IMG/VR virus record: IMGVR_UViG_3300017967_000021
Span: 1-61,635 of that record
Length of the DNA stretch: 61,635 nucleotides
Source of the DNA: a virus
Strand: one strand, 5' to 3'
The position numbers and the translations under genes were made by a program. Under the pieces are notes generated by a model. It was not told the DNA's origin. It searched no databases and saw nothing but the letters and a program-made list of their open reading frames with translations. Of this stretch, positions 48,499 to 56,984 are shown piece after piece (the first letter of the stretch is position 1; the number at the start of each line of letters is the position of its first letter).

Positions 48499-49251
48499 TT
48501 ATACTAATGATGGTTCATTAAGATGAGCATGAGTCCTATTGAAAGGCTCCGCCTTACCAAGACCGAGATCAAAGAAGACCTCTGTCTCATCAGGGTTTTG
48601 ATTTGACACTATTGTTTTTTGTACACGACCAAGAATGAAGGCAGCTACCGCCATGTTAGTAGCTAGTAGCTGAGTGCCACCTTCTATTTCTGATCGTTCT
48701 TGACAAGAGAGTTCACCTGGATTCTTATCTGGTGGGTTAAGATATTCAGGATGGAACTCTTCTGGATGACAAGTGATTTCTAATCCATCACGCTTTTGAT
48801 AATGATAAATAGAACCAAACAATTCATCATCATTACCGCCTGTAAAAACGTCAATGTTATTGAGCTTCCTTGCGGCATCAAAAAGTATAGCACGAGCAGC
48901 AAAGTTATCAACAACCGCAAAAACAACGTCGTTTTCATGGATAAGATCAGTGGCCTTTATCTTTGGTGAATCTTCGTCTGCGACGCCACTAAAGTCGTCT
49001 CCGACCACCCACTTTGGCACAGGTATAATGGTTGTGTTAGGGAATTGCGGAGTGAGTTCCGCTGCTTTGACAACGGCTTTGTTTCCAATTTTAGTAAAGT
49101 CTTGACGCTCTTTATTCTTTTCTTCATAAGTATCTCCATCTACAATAATAAGAGCAGAGCCTGGATACTTCCACTCAAGTAAGCGTACTAGACCAGCGCA
49201 TAGCCAGGTACCAACACCGCCAGCGCCTACAACTACAAATCGTTTACTCAT
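48499..49251 (-). CDS. E1/ThiF-family Ubl-activating protein
   Basis: A 250-residue E1-like Rossmann protein. G9-Ala-Gly-Gly-Val-Gly14 binds ATP, and Val-Asp-Gly-Asp-x-x-x-x-x-Asn-x-x-Arg-Gln (D38/D40, N46, R49) is the adenylation motif. Ala-Val-Val-Asp-Asn follows at about 112-116. C183 in Leu-Ser-Cys-Gln-Glu-Arg is a candidate thioester cysteine. It should adenylate the Ubl C-terminus and hand it to an E2-like protein. The ATG at 49251 overlaps the JAMM gene's stop. Length is that of a simple PRTRC-type ThiF. Confidence 0.85.
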   Translation of the reverse strand: MSKRFVVVGAGGVGTWLCAGLVRLLEWKYPGSALIIVDGDTYEEKNKERQDFTKIGNKAVVKAAELTPQFPNTTIIPVPKWVVGDDFSGVADEDSPKIKATDLIHENDVVFAVVDNFAARAILFDAARKLNNIDVFTGGNDDELFGSIYHYQKRDGLEITCHPEEFHPEYLNPPDKNPGELSCQERSEIEGGTQLLATNMAVAAFILGRVQKTIVSNQNPDETEVFFDLGLGKAEPFNRTHAHLNEPSLV

Positions 49252-50950
49252 AATAATAACTACTTTCATCTAGTGGTACGTAATACTGTTCAAATTGTTC
49301 ACAGCCACGACCATCTATCTTATTGACTGTACCAGAGACTATTAACTCTACATGGCTCTTGGGATCTTTGATCCAGTCAACAAGTAGGCTACGCATTTGG
49401 CTGCAAACAGGAGAGTAATAGTGCTCACATCCAATGCAGTTTACGTTTTTATCTAGATAAATGCTCTGATCTTCAGTTTGGATAAGAGCTTCATAATCGA
49501 GATAATCATTGTATGTTATTTGATGATCGCAATAACACGATGCGTAGTCGTCTTTGTGGACACCACAGCAAATAAGATAGTCAGGATCAAAACTATTTGC
49601 GTGATCTTGTTCGTCAACTTCATCGGTAGAAGAAGTTGAAGAAGGAATTTCAGACAAAAGACTTGTTTCGCAAATAGCCATAACAAAAAGCTGGCGACCA
49701 GATTCATAAGAATCATAACCAACAAGATACACAGGTACGTCATTAGACATGTTGACGCTTTTAGCGTACATGTTGGCAAGCTGCATTACTTCTTGTCTTG
49801 ACGTACCTTTAGCAGATATGGGAATAAAACAAGTGTCACAGAAACCATCGTAAATACAATAGTAGTCAAGATAAGTGTCACAAGAGGGACAATACTGGCT
49901 TTGAGTAGTTTGTGCATCGACTTCTGCAATCAGTATAGAACCTTCAGGTACATCACAACTTGAATAAATATTATTCAAGTGCTTGACCCAAGGAAGGTCT
50001 TGATAATCGTTAGCTTTTGGTAGGCCCGTACCAAGACTGATAGGAGCTTGCAGAAGAATTTGCGGGGCGGACAGATCCTGTGGTGTGTAGACCCCCGCCT
50101 TTGTTGGCAGGGGGAGTTCTTTTTTTACTTTAGAACTCCACTCAACAACGTCAGGATCGGGCTCTTTTTGTATCACAAAATCTTCAAAAACATCTTCAGG
50201 CTTAAGTGTATAAGCTTGACCAGCCATTTGAAGTTCTATGTGATACTGGGTAGCTCCGTTATTTACACTTTTCTGCCAACCATAAGTAATGTGAATACCA
50301 TCAAAGTCAGCTTGATCAGCATGATCTGTGCCAGATGCGTAAGCTGCCATATGAGGATGACTGTGGACAGAGCCAACAATCATTACATCATCGGGCTTCA
50401 TCTCTGCAATACTGTGAGGATCATAATTGCAGTGAGCTGCTGTGTTCTCTTGATCTGGAACAAGAATACCCCAGCCTTCAGGGCCCTCTTTAGTAATGTC
50501 ATATGTTAGCATTACAATTGACTCAGTACCATGCTGAGCGTCAACAAGACGGAAAAACTGATCAAGCTTGTCAACAATAACATGAGGAATGGCAGGCATT
50601 TTGTAATGGGCTAATTCTTCAACAGAAATAAAATTATCAGGAAGAGAAGGAGCACATTTGGAAACACTTCTGCCAACAAAGTTATTAACAACTTTGAACC
50701 ATTGCGTTTCATGGGTGTAGGTTGGCGCAGGTGGGGTTTGCGGCTTACCGTTGTTGGTATGCTTATTGTTGTTAGCAGGGGGATTTACCTTCTTTTGATA
50801 ATCGGCAAGAAGGTAGTATATACTAAATCCCATGCCCTCAACAATATCGCAAATATCATCTCTGTCTGCATAAAAGACAGGAAGTCCTTCGGCAGTCCAG
50901 AAGTGATTGAGATCGTCAAGAGTGATCTCTTGTGTGGCTGTAGTTGACAT
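49244..50950 (-). CDS. JAMM-metalloprotease protein with C-terminal zinc ribbons
   Basis: A 568-residue protein. An N-terminal domain of about 110 residues has no clear match. The JAB/MPN domain at about 115-260 has an exact JAMM motif: H196-Ser-H198-Pro-x6-S206-x-x-D209. This zinc protease removes or processes ubiquitin-like tags in eukaryotes and in prokaryotic Ubl loci. About 340-370 is a zinc ribbon (Cys-Pro-Ser-Cys, then Cys-Asp-Thr-Cys), and several more Cys pairs follow to the end. AGGAG site. It corresponds in role to PRTRC protein A but is much longer. Confidence 0.85.
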   Translation of the reverse strand: MSTTATQEITLDDLNHFWTAEGLPVFYADRDDICDIVEGMGFSIYYLLADYQKKVNPPANNNKHTNNGKPQTPPAPTYTHETQWFKVVNNFVGRSVSKCAPSLPDNFISVEELAHYKMPAIPHVIVDKLDQFFRLVDAQHGTESIVMLTYDITKEGPEGWGILVPDQENTAAHCNYDPHSIAEMKPDDVMIVGSVHSHPHMAAYASGTDHADQADFDGIHITYGWQKSVNNGATQYHIELQMAGQAYTLKPEDVFEDFVIQKEPDPDVVEWSSKVKKELPLPTKAGVYTPQDLSAPQILLQAPISLGTGLPKANDYQDLPWVKHLNNIYSSCDVPEGSILIAEVDAQTTQSQYCPSCDTYLDYYCIYDGFCDTCFIPISAKGTSRQEVMQLANMYAKSVNMSNDVPVYLVGYDSYESGRQLFVMAICETSLLSEIPSSTSSTDEVDEQDHANSFDPDYLICCGVHKDDYASCYCDHQITYNDYLDYEALIQTEDQSIYLDKNVNCIGCEHYYSPVCSQMRSLLVDWIKDPKSHVELIVSGTVNKIDGRGCEQFEQYYVPLDESSYYYE

Positions 50951-50996
50951 TATACTCCTATAATATTTAGTGTATTAGATCCTTGTTTCTGAATGC

Positions 50997-53036
50997 TCAA
51001 AATGGACTTATTCCATAGGTAAAAGAAAAGCTAATATTAGAATTAGCTAAGTATGAAATGAATTTATCTTTATCGTAATCAAAAACTTCTGAATAAGTTT
51101 TGAAGAAAAGATATGTGCTGATAGGAGGAGGATACCAAGCAGAAGAGGGATCTTTTGCCTTATGCTTGTTTACAATGTCATCAATATGATCACTGCAATT
51201 GGAACAAAGGAATAAAGTTTTTACTAAAATTGAATGGTAAGAAAAGTTTCCATTAGGTAAATCTAAAAAGAAAGATTGAACTATTTTATCAAACAGTTCT
51301 TCTTCTTTATACATAACTGAGTAGCTTACAGAATCAGGATCTTCTTCATCAGGATCTGGTTCCATACCAGAAGGTATGATATAACCATCATCTTGACTAA
51401 AGATATGCGTTTGGGTTTTATTGAAAGAACTAGGATAAGAATTAAAGTTAAAATGTTCATTCTTATATAGTTGCATTTCATCAAAAGAATATTCTTCACC
51501 ACAAGCACATTTAAGAAGTTCATGAGACTCAGAATTCTTAATTATGGGCGGAGCAACTATCCAGCATCCATTGCAAAAATAGTGGCCAGAATACGAATTT
51601 ACAGAATATTTGGTTGGGTCAGGAACAACAGTTGAACAAACACTGCATTTAGTATCCTGGTTACTGTTACTAGGAATGCAAGAGTAGCAAATTGGAGAAA
51701 GGTCTTCTGTAAGAGGAAAGTAGAAACGAGAGTCTTCATAAAGAGGAAGATCTGCAACAACGTAAGCACTACTGCAACTTGTGCATTCTACTTTTTTGAA
51801 GTTTTCATCGATATAATGTTGATGGATCCATTCTTCAATATACTGATCATAGAAAATGTTTGGATCTTCTATTGGAAAATAATCTCCTGCAGGTTCAATA
51901 AGTATATAGTTTTCGTGCCAACAACTATCGCAGGCTATTTGATCAGGTTGATCAGGAATATTGTAACAAGATTCTATATCTGGATCTATTTCAAGATTAC
52001 AGTACTTGCAATTCTTGAAACCTTCAGAGTCTGAATTAGAATTTTGTAGAGTAAGATTTTCTCTGTTTTCAAGAGTTTGAGAAAAAACATCTTGAGATGT
52101 ATGATGTCCAACACTAGCAGAACTAGCATATGCTTTTACAAACATGGACAGAATTTTCTCAACTGGATAATCAATTTGATGTCGAACTATAGAATTTACA
52201 GGCTTAGGAATTAGGGTATCAGTGTAATAAGCCTGATAGTTACCGAGCAAGGCCGTTTGAATGTCCAGAGGCATGCCCTGTGGATCGTGACGATCCTGAG
52301 TATCTAAGTCGGTAACAAGAACTGGTATCCAAAGATCTGGATTTAAAGTCCACTCATAGCCGTTAGAATCGGTATAGTCTTCCCAAGACTGTGGATCCCA
52401 AAGATGAGAATATTCTGTATCATTATTGTAATGAGCAGCATAAAAACGAGGACCATCAGTTTCAGACATATTGGCGTCGTTATAAGTTTCTACGCCAGAA
52501 CATCTCTGAAGAATGTGAGAAAGTCTCTCGTTAAAGGGAAGATTGGAGATATCGTGAGTGTGATATAAACAAATCCAGCCTACACCATTACCTCTGTAAC
52601 CTTTACAGTTAATATTAGGAAGATTAACATGGTAAAGCTGAGAAGAAGGAGAGGTAATAGGATAAGGGCTGTAAAATGTTCTAGCACCAAGTAGATTTTG
52701 ATTAAGAAGATCTGCGATAACAATTCTGTATGGTTGAGCTACATAATAGGTGCGAGCCGAAGAATCGCCTTCGTGAGCTCCCCAGTTGATATAATATTTT
52801 CCAGGCTTAATTTGATAAACAATTTGTTCATGATTATCAGCCTTACGGTAAGCAAGCATCCCTGTACCATCAACTGGAAGAAGGCCAGTATCTAAAAGAG
52901 CTGAGTTAGAAAAGTTAACATAAAAAGAATTAATATCTTTCTCTGTTATATTTTCTATACCAAAAGAATTTACCGTAGAACGAAAGGTAAATAAACCTTC
53001 CGAGTTCTTTACAAATGAGTAATCTACTTGTGACAT
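50997..53036 (-). CDS. E2-like PRTRC-B/Prok-E2_D-type protein with zinc-ribbon array
   Basis: A 679-residue protein. Residues about 75-160 resemble PRTRC protein B (Prok-E2_D): a Val-Tyr-Gln-Ile-Lys-Pro-Gly strand, Ala-Gln-Pro-Tyr-Arg, then Leu-Tyr-His-Val-Asn-Leu-Pro-Asn-Ile and Gly-Trp-Ile-C156-Leu-Tyr-His. C156 is the proposed catalytic cysteine. Residues 335-510 carry at least four CxxC pairs in treble-clef or zinc-ribbon arrangement, which in other systems bind partners or act like RING/E3 modules. It is the first gene of the Ubl operon. No experiment supports E2 activity here. Confidence 0.68.
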   Translation of the reverse strand: MSQVDYSFVKNSEGLFTFRSTVNSFGIENITEKDINSFYVNFSNSALLDTGLLPVDGTGMLAYRKADNHEQIVYQIKPGKYYINWGAHEGDSSARTYYVAQPYRIVIADLLNQNLLGARTFYSPYPITSPSSQLYHVNLPNINCKGYRGNGVGWICLYHTHDISNLPFNERLSHILQRCSGVETYNDANMSETDGPRFYAAHYNNDTEYSHLWDPQSWEDYTDSNGYEWTLNPDLWIPVLVTDLDTQDRHDPQGMPLDIQTALLGNYQAYYTDTLIPKPVNSIVRHQIDYPVEKILSMFVKAYASSASVGHHTSQDVFSQTLENRENLTLQNSNSDSEGFKNCKYCNLEIDPDIESCYNIPDQPDQIACDSCWHENYILIEPAGDYFPIEDPNIFYDQYIEEWIHQHYIDENFKKVECTSCSSAYVVADLPLYEDSRFYFPLTEDLSPICYSCIPSNSNQDTKCSVCSTVVPDPTKYSVNSYSGHYFCNGCWIVAPPIIKNSESHELLKCACGEEYSFDEMQLYKNEHFNFNSYPSSFNKTQTHIFSQDDGYIIPSGMEPDPDEEDPDSVSYSVMYKEEELFDKIVQSFFLDLPNGNFSYHSILVKTLFLCSNCSDHIDDIVNKHKAKDPSSAWYPPPISTYLFFKTYSEVFDYDKDKFISYLANSNISFSFTYGISPF

Positions 53037-53045
53037 TTTTACCTA

Positions 53046-53438
53046 TTAATCTTCTGAAAATAGAGATTGTATATCTTTATCGATTTCATCTTGAAAATCA
53101 CCAAAGGCAAAAGCAAGCCAATTGGGATTGTTTTGAGCCATTTCTACAACAGTCATTTTTGACTGAAGATCAGATACAACTTGAACAAGATCTGCCAAAC
53201 GGTCGCAAGCTTTAGAAAGTTTTTTGAGATCAGCTCTAGAAGGTCCTAGGGCATATATGTTTCTTAGAACTGGAAAGCCGTTGATATGAAATTTATCAGA
53301 ATCGATTATTTTAATAATTCTTTCAGTAACTTCATTCAGTTCATTTTCAAGAGTTTTGTGATTTTTGTTAACTCTCGAAAAAGAAAAGTTGAATGAATTT
53401 ACAGTATTATTAGAAGGGATCTGTTCTGGATACGTCAT
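53046..53438 (-). CDS. Helical hypothetical protein, 130 residues
   Basis: Helical and charged, with an AAGGA site. It overlaps the previous gene by 29 bases. Because it lies directly upstream of the E2-like gene it may be part of the locus. No family recognised. Confidence 0.6.
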   Translation of the reverse strand: MTYPEQIPSNNTVNSFNFSFSRVNKNHKTLENELNEVTERIIKIIDSDKFHINGFPVLRNIYALGPSRADLKKLSKACDRLADLVQVVSDLQSKMTVVEMAQNNPNWLAFAFGDFQDEIDKDIQSLFSED

Positions 53439-53685
53439 ACTTTGAAGTCCTTATCTTCATGGCTGATGATCTTATTTTCATGAAATCTCTGATTTCAATC
53501 AAAGACCACCAGACAGTTGCTGAACCGACTGCTAATTTTGTAAGCAGCCTGGCAAGATAGGCTTCATCAAGATTAGGAAGATTGGGATTAATACCTTGTA
53601 CATCAAAGTAACAATCTTCAAATAATGCGTCAATCTTGTTCGATAAAACCTTTTTCTTCTGAGCTTTGTCTTTTATGAAAGACAT
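53410..53685 (-). CDS. Hypothetical protein, 91 residues
   Basis: A basic helical N-terminus and a Trp-Trp pair mark this protein. GGGGGA site before ATG 53685. It overlaps genes on both sides. Function unknown. Confidence 0.6.
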   Translation of the reverse strand: MSFIKDKAQKKKVLSNKIDALFEDCYFDVQGINPNLPNLDEAYLARLLTKLAVGSATVWWSLIEIRDFMKIRSSAMKIRTSKYDVSRTDPF

Positions 53686-53830
53686 TTTGTGTATTCCCCC
53701 TATTAAGGATGCCGTGCCGTGTAATATTATCTAATTCTAATATAGGAGAGATGAGTTTATTTTTGTATTTATTATTTTTTATTTTAGCTGCAAGTCCAGC
53801 TGCAACAAAGGGAATTAATATGAAATACAT
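53630..53830 (-). CDS. Small protein with N-terminal membrane segment, 66 residues
   Basis: The first 15 residues are hydrophobic (Phe-Ile-Leu-Ile-Pro-Phe-Val-Ala-Ala-Gly) and the rest is basic and polar. Its start overlaps the M50 protease stop and its end overlaps the next gene by 56 bases, so its reality is less certain. Confidence 0.45.
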   Translation of the reverse strand: MYFILIPFVAAGLAAKIKNNKYKNKLISPILELDNITRHGILNRGNTQNVFHKRQSSEEKGFIEQD

Positions 53831-54282
53831 GCTTTCATTTCCTTTTTGGCCTGCTTATATTTAGCTCCATCACTACCAAAGTAATTGGTAATTATTTCAC
53901 TAATAGCAAGAACAAATAGAGGTACAAATGACATAAATGTATTAATATAATTATAGAGCATTATAAGAACAGCGCTTAGTAATCCAACTAAAGGACCAGC
54001 TAAAGCTGTATTTTTCTTACCAAAAGGGCTAAGTTTAGAAACTCTAGTTATACCAATAATAAAAAATGGTATTGGTATAAAGAAAGGTAACTTAGCTTTT
54101 CCTTTATAATATTTTCCTATGAAGTAGTGAGCTAATTCATGGGCTAACATTATTAAAAGAACTACATAAACAAATGAACTATGTACAATAGCATAGTTTA
54201 TCTGGGCAGCAGCTACAATGGTAGCGGCTGTGTAAAATCCATCTGGAAGTTGTTTAAACTTATTTTTTATATAGTTGTACAT
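53815..54282 (-). CDS. M50-family (site-2-type) membrane metalloprotease
   Basis: A 155-residue membrane protein with four or so hydrophobic segments. The zinc motif His-Glu-Leu-Ala-His lies at about residues 48-52, in the second segment. Ala-Gly-Pro-Leu-Val-Gly in the third and Asp-Gly near 140 match the order of site-2 proteases. These cleave membrane-bound or membrane-adjacent helices, such as anti-sigma factors or signal-peptide remnants. A phage copy may activate a regulator or attack a host membrane protein. The ATG at 54282 is preferred over a TTG at 54291, but the RBS fits either. Confidence 0.75.
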   Translation of the reverse strand: MYNYIKNKFKQLPDGFYTAATIVAAAQINYAIVHSSFVYVVLLIMLAHELAHYFIGKYYKGKAKLPFFIPIPFFIIGITRVSKLSPFGKKNTALAGPLVGLLSAVLIMLYNYINTFMSFVPLFVLAISEIITNYFGSDGAKYKQAKKEMKACISY

Positions 54283-54967
54283 CTTGCCCAAAAGCCTCCG
54301 AAACTTTGGTAGATAAACCTTCTGTGGCTAATTCAGAAATAATATTAGAATGAATATTATCAACAAGATGAGAATAAGTAATCTTTAGTTTATCGACATC
54401 AAACTGGTCATCAAATAAAGATGGCTCACAGGGCATATCAAGCTTTTCAGATAACTGAGAATATATAGCCCTATTGATAATAAGGGAATGTCGAGATACA
54501 GCGAGGTGGGTATAATAAGTAGATCTAACGTGAAGATCTCCAACATTGACGCCAAAAAGCTCATTAAGAGCTTCTTTAAATTCAGTGCCGTCATTGCCAA
54601 AGATAGACTCAGACAAACTAATATATGCCATAAGACGAATAATCTTTGCTTCAGTAGATTTAAACAATTCTAAAAGAGAAAACCTACCATCAGTCAATTC
54701 ATCTAAAACATATCTTATAGCATAAGCGTGACCCGAAGGACCTGCTTCTTTAGAGATAAAAGCGCTAGCAGAATTAATGTACGCTATTGCAAGACGAGCT
54801 TCAACACCGTTAAGAGATCCAACAGAATTTTCAGCGGACTTTATTGAATCAACAAACTCTTGTTCAGTTTGAGAAAGATTATTGGGTTCGTTTTGTATGG
54901 AAATATTTGATGGCGAATCTTCTTCTGGTTCATAATCAAACAAATCGTCATCATTGTCAAAGGACAT
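54260..54967 (-). CDS. Hypothetical protein, 235 residues
   Basis: An acidic disordered first 30 residues is followed by a helical body with repeated Leu-rich helices. AAAGGA site. It overlaps the protease by 23 bases. No family is recognised, and it has no metal or membrane motif. Confidence 0.6.
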   Translation of the reverse strand: MSFDNDDDLFDYEPEEDSPSNISIQNEPNNLSQTEQEFVDSIKSAENSVGSLNGVEARLAIAYINSASAFISKEAGPSGHAYAIRYVLDELTDGRFSLLELFKSTEAKIIRLMAYISLSESIFGNDGTEFKEALNELFGVNVGDLHVRSTYYTHLAVSRHSLIINRAIYSQLSEKLDMPCEPSLFDDQFDVDKLKITYSHLVDNIHSNIISELATEGLSTKVSEAFGQDVQLYKK

Positions 54968-54994
54968 GATTTCCTTTCATGTAAAATAATTTTA

Positions 54995-55354
54995 TCACTC
55001 GTTTGTATCTACAAATTTATGAGTATAAAATTTGTGTTTCCGAGTATAAGGATAAACTTTATTATCTTTCAAAAATTCATAGTAAGACTGACACTCTTCT
55101 AGCGTTAAGGGTTTAGAGGAATCTCTAGCCTTCAAGAAGGCTTCTCTTTGAACGTTAGTAGTGCGTGCCCATATTCCAATAGATTGAGTAGATATAGCTT
55201 CATGTAAGCAATTAGCTGCAACAGGACAAGAATCACAAAGATCAAGAAGTTGATTGATTTCAGATTTATTATATTTACCTATAGAAATAGGAAAGAATAG
55301 AGAGGTATCAAGATTTTTACAGGAGGCAAAAGATCGCCATTGCGTCTCGTCCAT
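54995..55354 (-). CDS. WhiB-family iron-sulphur transcription factor
   Basis: A 119-residue WhiB-like protein. The four cysteines C12, C40, C43 and C49 are in Cys-Asp-Ser-Cys-Pro-Val-Ala-Ala-Asn-Cys order and hold a 4Fe-4S cluster. Ile-Gly-Ile-Trp-Ala-Arg takes the place of the usual Gly-Val-Trp-Gly turn. WhiB factors bind the main sigma factor and occur almost only in actinobacteria and their phages, so this gene identifies the likely host phylum. Its ATG overlaps the upstream stop (TAATG). Confidence 0.88.
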   Translation of the reverse strand: MDETQWRSFASCKNLDTSLFFPISIGKYNKSEINQLLDLCDSCPVAANCLHEAISTQSIGIWARTTNVQREAFLKARDSSKPLTLEECQSYYEFLKDNKVYPYTRKHKFYTHKFVDTNE

Positions 55355-55638
55355 TAAAGGCTCCTTATATCTTCAGTTGCTTTGATAGCTATATCTATAT
55401 CATCAGCAAAATTCTTACAATCACGAATAAAATTATTCATTGATGAAAGCAATTCTTCTAACTTATCAGATTCTATTTCAGATATAGAGTGTAAATCTGG
55501 TTTAATATCTGAAAGTTTTTTGTATGCAATTGTTAAAGATTTAGCTATGTCATTAGCTTGTAGAATTGCAGCTGTTATTGATCCATGAGATTTTTGAACT
55601 TTAGAATACTCTTCATCGAAATATTCTAGAAGATTCAT
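55354..55638 (-). CDS. Helical hypothetical protein, 94 residues
   Basis: An almost fully helical protein, rich in Ile, Leu, Lys and Asp, co-translated with the WhiB gene. No family recognised. Confidence 0.62.
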   Translation of the reverse strand: MNLLEYFDEEYSKVQKSHGSITAAILQANDIAKSLTIAYKKLSDIKPDLHSISEIESDKLEELLSSMNNFIRDCKNFADDIDIAIKATEDIRSL

Positions 55639-55639
55639 G

Positions 55640-55711
55640 TTATCTCGCTTTCAGGTAAATAATTATTAAAGAACCGATTACTGGAATTAATATGTGTATG
55701 AAAGTGTGCAT
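55640..55711 (-). CDS. 23-residue hydrophobic peptide
   Basis: A frame from ATG 55711 to TAA 55640 encodes a single hydrophobic helix ending in Lys-Ala-Arg. A G-rich purine run lies just upstream. It sits between the tRNA-Ile and the helical protein. It could be a membrane micropeptide or chance. Confidence 0.35.
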   Translation of the reverse strand: MHTFIHILIPVIGSLIIIYLKAR

Positions 55712-55726
55712 TCTACCCCCATTGAC

Positions 55727-55805
55727 TGGTAGGAGAAATGGGAATTGAACCCATGACCACGTGTTTATAAGACACGCTGCAGCAACCAGCGCCGCACCTT
55801 CTCCC
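55727..55805 (-). tRNA. tRNA-Ile (UAU), CCA encoded
   Basis: On the minus strand a 7-bp acceptor (GGGAGAA with TTCTCCT), a T arm ATGGG-TTCAATT-CCCAT, and an anticodon arm CGTGT-CTTATAA-ACACG are visible. The anticodon UAU reads AUA, a codon used heavily by this AT-rich phage. The D arm is atypical. The 3' CCA is encoded, unlike in the other three tRNAs. Confidence 0.85.
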
Positions 55806-55940
55806 CTGTTGTATGGTAGTCACACAACACTATTGTGCACCAGCATATGGTATGTGATTTGGATCCGTCCAGCTAGAGTATGAACTCGATAAATAGCTAT
55901 GAGTTTATTTATCAAGTTTGCTGTACTGGCTACCATACAG
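55806..55940 (-). other. Spacer between two tRNAs with a long inverted repeat
   Basis: TGTATGGTAG and CTACCATACA near either end can pair, enclosing about 100 bases and a smaller inner hairpin around TAAATAGCTATGAGTTTA. There is no coding frame. It is probably part of a tRNA-precursor transcript. Confidence 0.5.
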
Positions 55941-56013
55941 AGCCGGATGCAGGATTCGAACCCGCGACATCTTCATTACAAGTGAAGTGCTCTACCAACT
56001 GAGCTAATCCGGC
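55941..56013 (-). tRNA. tRNA-Thr (UGU)
   Basis: Acceptor GCCGGAT with ATCCGGC, D arm GCTC-AGTTGGTAGA-GC, anticodon arm CTTCA-CTTGTAA-TGAAG, T arm GCGGG-TTCGAAT-CCTGC with standard lengths. Anticodon UGU reads ACA. No CCA is encoded. Confidence 0.93.
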
Positions 56014-56019
56014 TGAAGA

Positions 56020-56127
56020 CTACTTAGTCTTCTTATCCTTATCACTTTTCTTGGGACTAGTTGAAAGGTCTTTGGTTGCCTTGTTTTTGGCACCTCCGAC
56101 TATCTTTCTAAATTTAGCTAATGCCAT
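56020..56127 (-). CDS. 35-residue Lys-rich peptide
   Basis: An ATG overlapped by the previous stop (TAATG) after AAAGGAAAAG opens a 35-codon frame. Its C-terminal half is mostly Lys, Asp, Ser and Thr. The end is formed by a palindrome GAAGACTA/TAGTCTTC that may act as a terminator. It resembles small basic phage peptides that bind nucleic acid or RNA polymerase; this is not proven. Confidence 0.55.
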   Translation of the reverse strand: MALAKFRKIVGGAKNKATKDLSTSPKKSDKDKKTK

Positions 56128-56306
56128 TACTTTTCCTTTACAAAAGTGCTAAGGGTAATATCCTTAACTGAGAAAACATCACCTTCATAGTGATCTTCTC
56201 CGACATACAATTTACTCAAGAGTTCTTGAATAACAAGTATGTCTTTTGCTTTCTCGTCCTCAGGGACTTCGATAATCATATCGAGTGTTAAGTGTATTGT
56301 TTGCAT
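56127..56306 (-). CDS. Small hypothetical protein, 59 residues
   Basis: ATG 56306 lies four bases after a GGAGG site; an in-frame ATG 24 bases earlier lacks one. An acidic, beta-alpha-beta-like small protein with no known family. Confidence 0.62.
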   Translation of the reverse strand: MQTIHLTLDMIIEVPEDEKAKDILVIQELLSKLYVGEDHYEGDVFSVKDITLSTFVKEK

Positions 56307-56381
56307 CTGGCCTCCGTATTTGTGCTCCAACAGTATATCACAGTATACTATTATTGGAACAAACTAAGAGAAAAAATTTTT

Positions 56382-56645
56382 TTAAGATCCGCCTCGTTGA
56401 ATGTAACACTCCATAGCATCTTTGATATTATGGAAGTAATCTCCATTAGAAGCGTAAGGACCTTCTGGGCGAAGAGCAATATCCCAAACAACATATTGAT
56501 GATACCCATTAGGGTCAGTGCAGATAGCAATCCAAACAGGATAAGTGCCATCTCCAGCTTCTCTAATCTTGGAGGCTAGAGTAACTTTTCTTTGAGTATC
56601 TCCAACTAATGTACCTGGTTCAATGTATGTTGTATTTAAAATCAT
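56382..56645 (-). CDS. Hypothetical protein, 87 residues
   Basis: A beta-rich protein with Trp-Ile-Ala-Ile-Cys-Thr and Gly-Asp-Tyr-Phe-His. A modest start with no strong RBS. No family recognised. Confidence 0.6.
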   Translation of the reverse strand: MILNTTYIEPGTLVGDTQRKVTLASKIREAGDGTYPVWIAICTDPNGYHQYVVWDIALRPEGPYASNGDYFHNIKDAMECYIQRGGS

Positions 56646-56651
56646 AAGTAA

Positions 56652-56882
56652 TTAGTTTAAAATGTCACCGTTGTGAAAGATGAAATCAACGACATCATCA
56701 ATCATCATTCCACTAAGTCTTTCACCTTTGTGAAGAACAACGGCACCTGCGCCTGGTCCAGTTTCAATTTCCAGAACAACTGTAGAACCAAGTTCTGGAT
56801 TATTGTAGGTGAAAGTCATGGTGTCAGAAGAAGTGTCAAATCTTGTTAAAGAGTAATTTGAAGTAGTGTCAGTTTTTGTCAT
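56652..56882 (-). CDS. Hypothetical protein, 76 residues
   Basis: ATG 56882 follows AAAAGGAGAAACACA. A longer in-frame reading from 56969 would run through the tRNA-Lys and is rejected. A Thr/Ser-rich N-terminus and a beta-rich body are seen. Function unknown. Confidence 0.65.
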   Translation of the reverse strand: MTKTDTTSNYSLTRFDTSSDTMTFTYNNPELGSTVVLEIETGPGAGAVVLHKGERLSGMMIDDVVDFIFHNGDILN

Positions 56883-56911
56883 TGTGTTTCTCCTTTTAAG
56901 GTTAATGATAG

Positions 56912-56984
56912 TCCGCCCTCTGGGGCTCGAACCCAGGACCAATGGATTAAAAGTCCACTGCTCTACCAACTGAGCTAAAGGCGG
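56912..56984 (-). tRNA. tRNA-Lys (UUU)
   Basis: Acceptor CCGCCTT with AGGGCGG, D arm GCTC-AGTTGGTAGA-GC, anticodon arm GTGGA-CTTTTAA-TCCAT, T arm CTGGG-TTCGAGC-CCCAG. Anticodon UUU reads AAA/AAG. No CCA encoded. Confidence 0.93.

Noticed and set aside
56883-56969. Extension of the 76-residue protein upstream
   Set aside because: The extension is the reverse of the tRNA-Lys gene.
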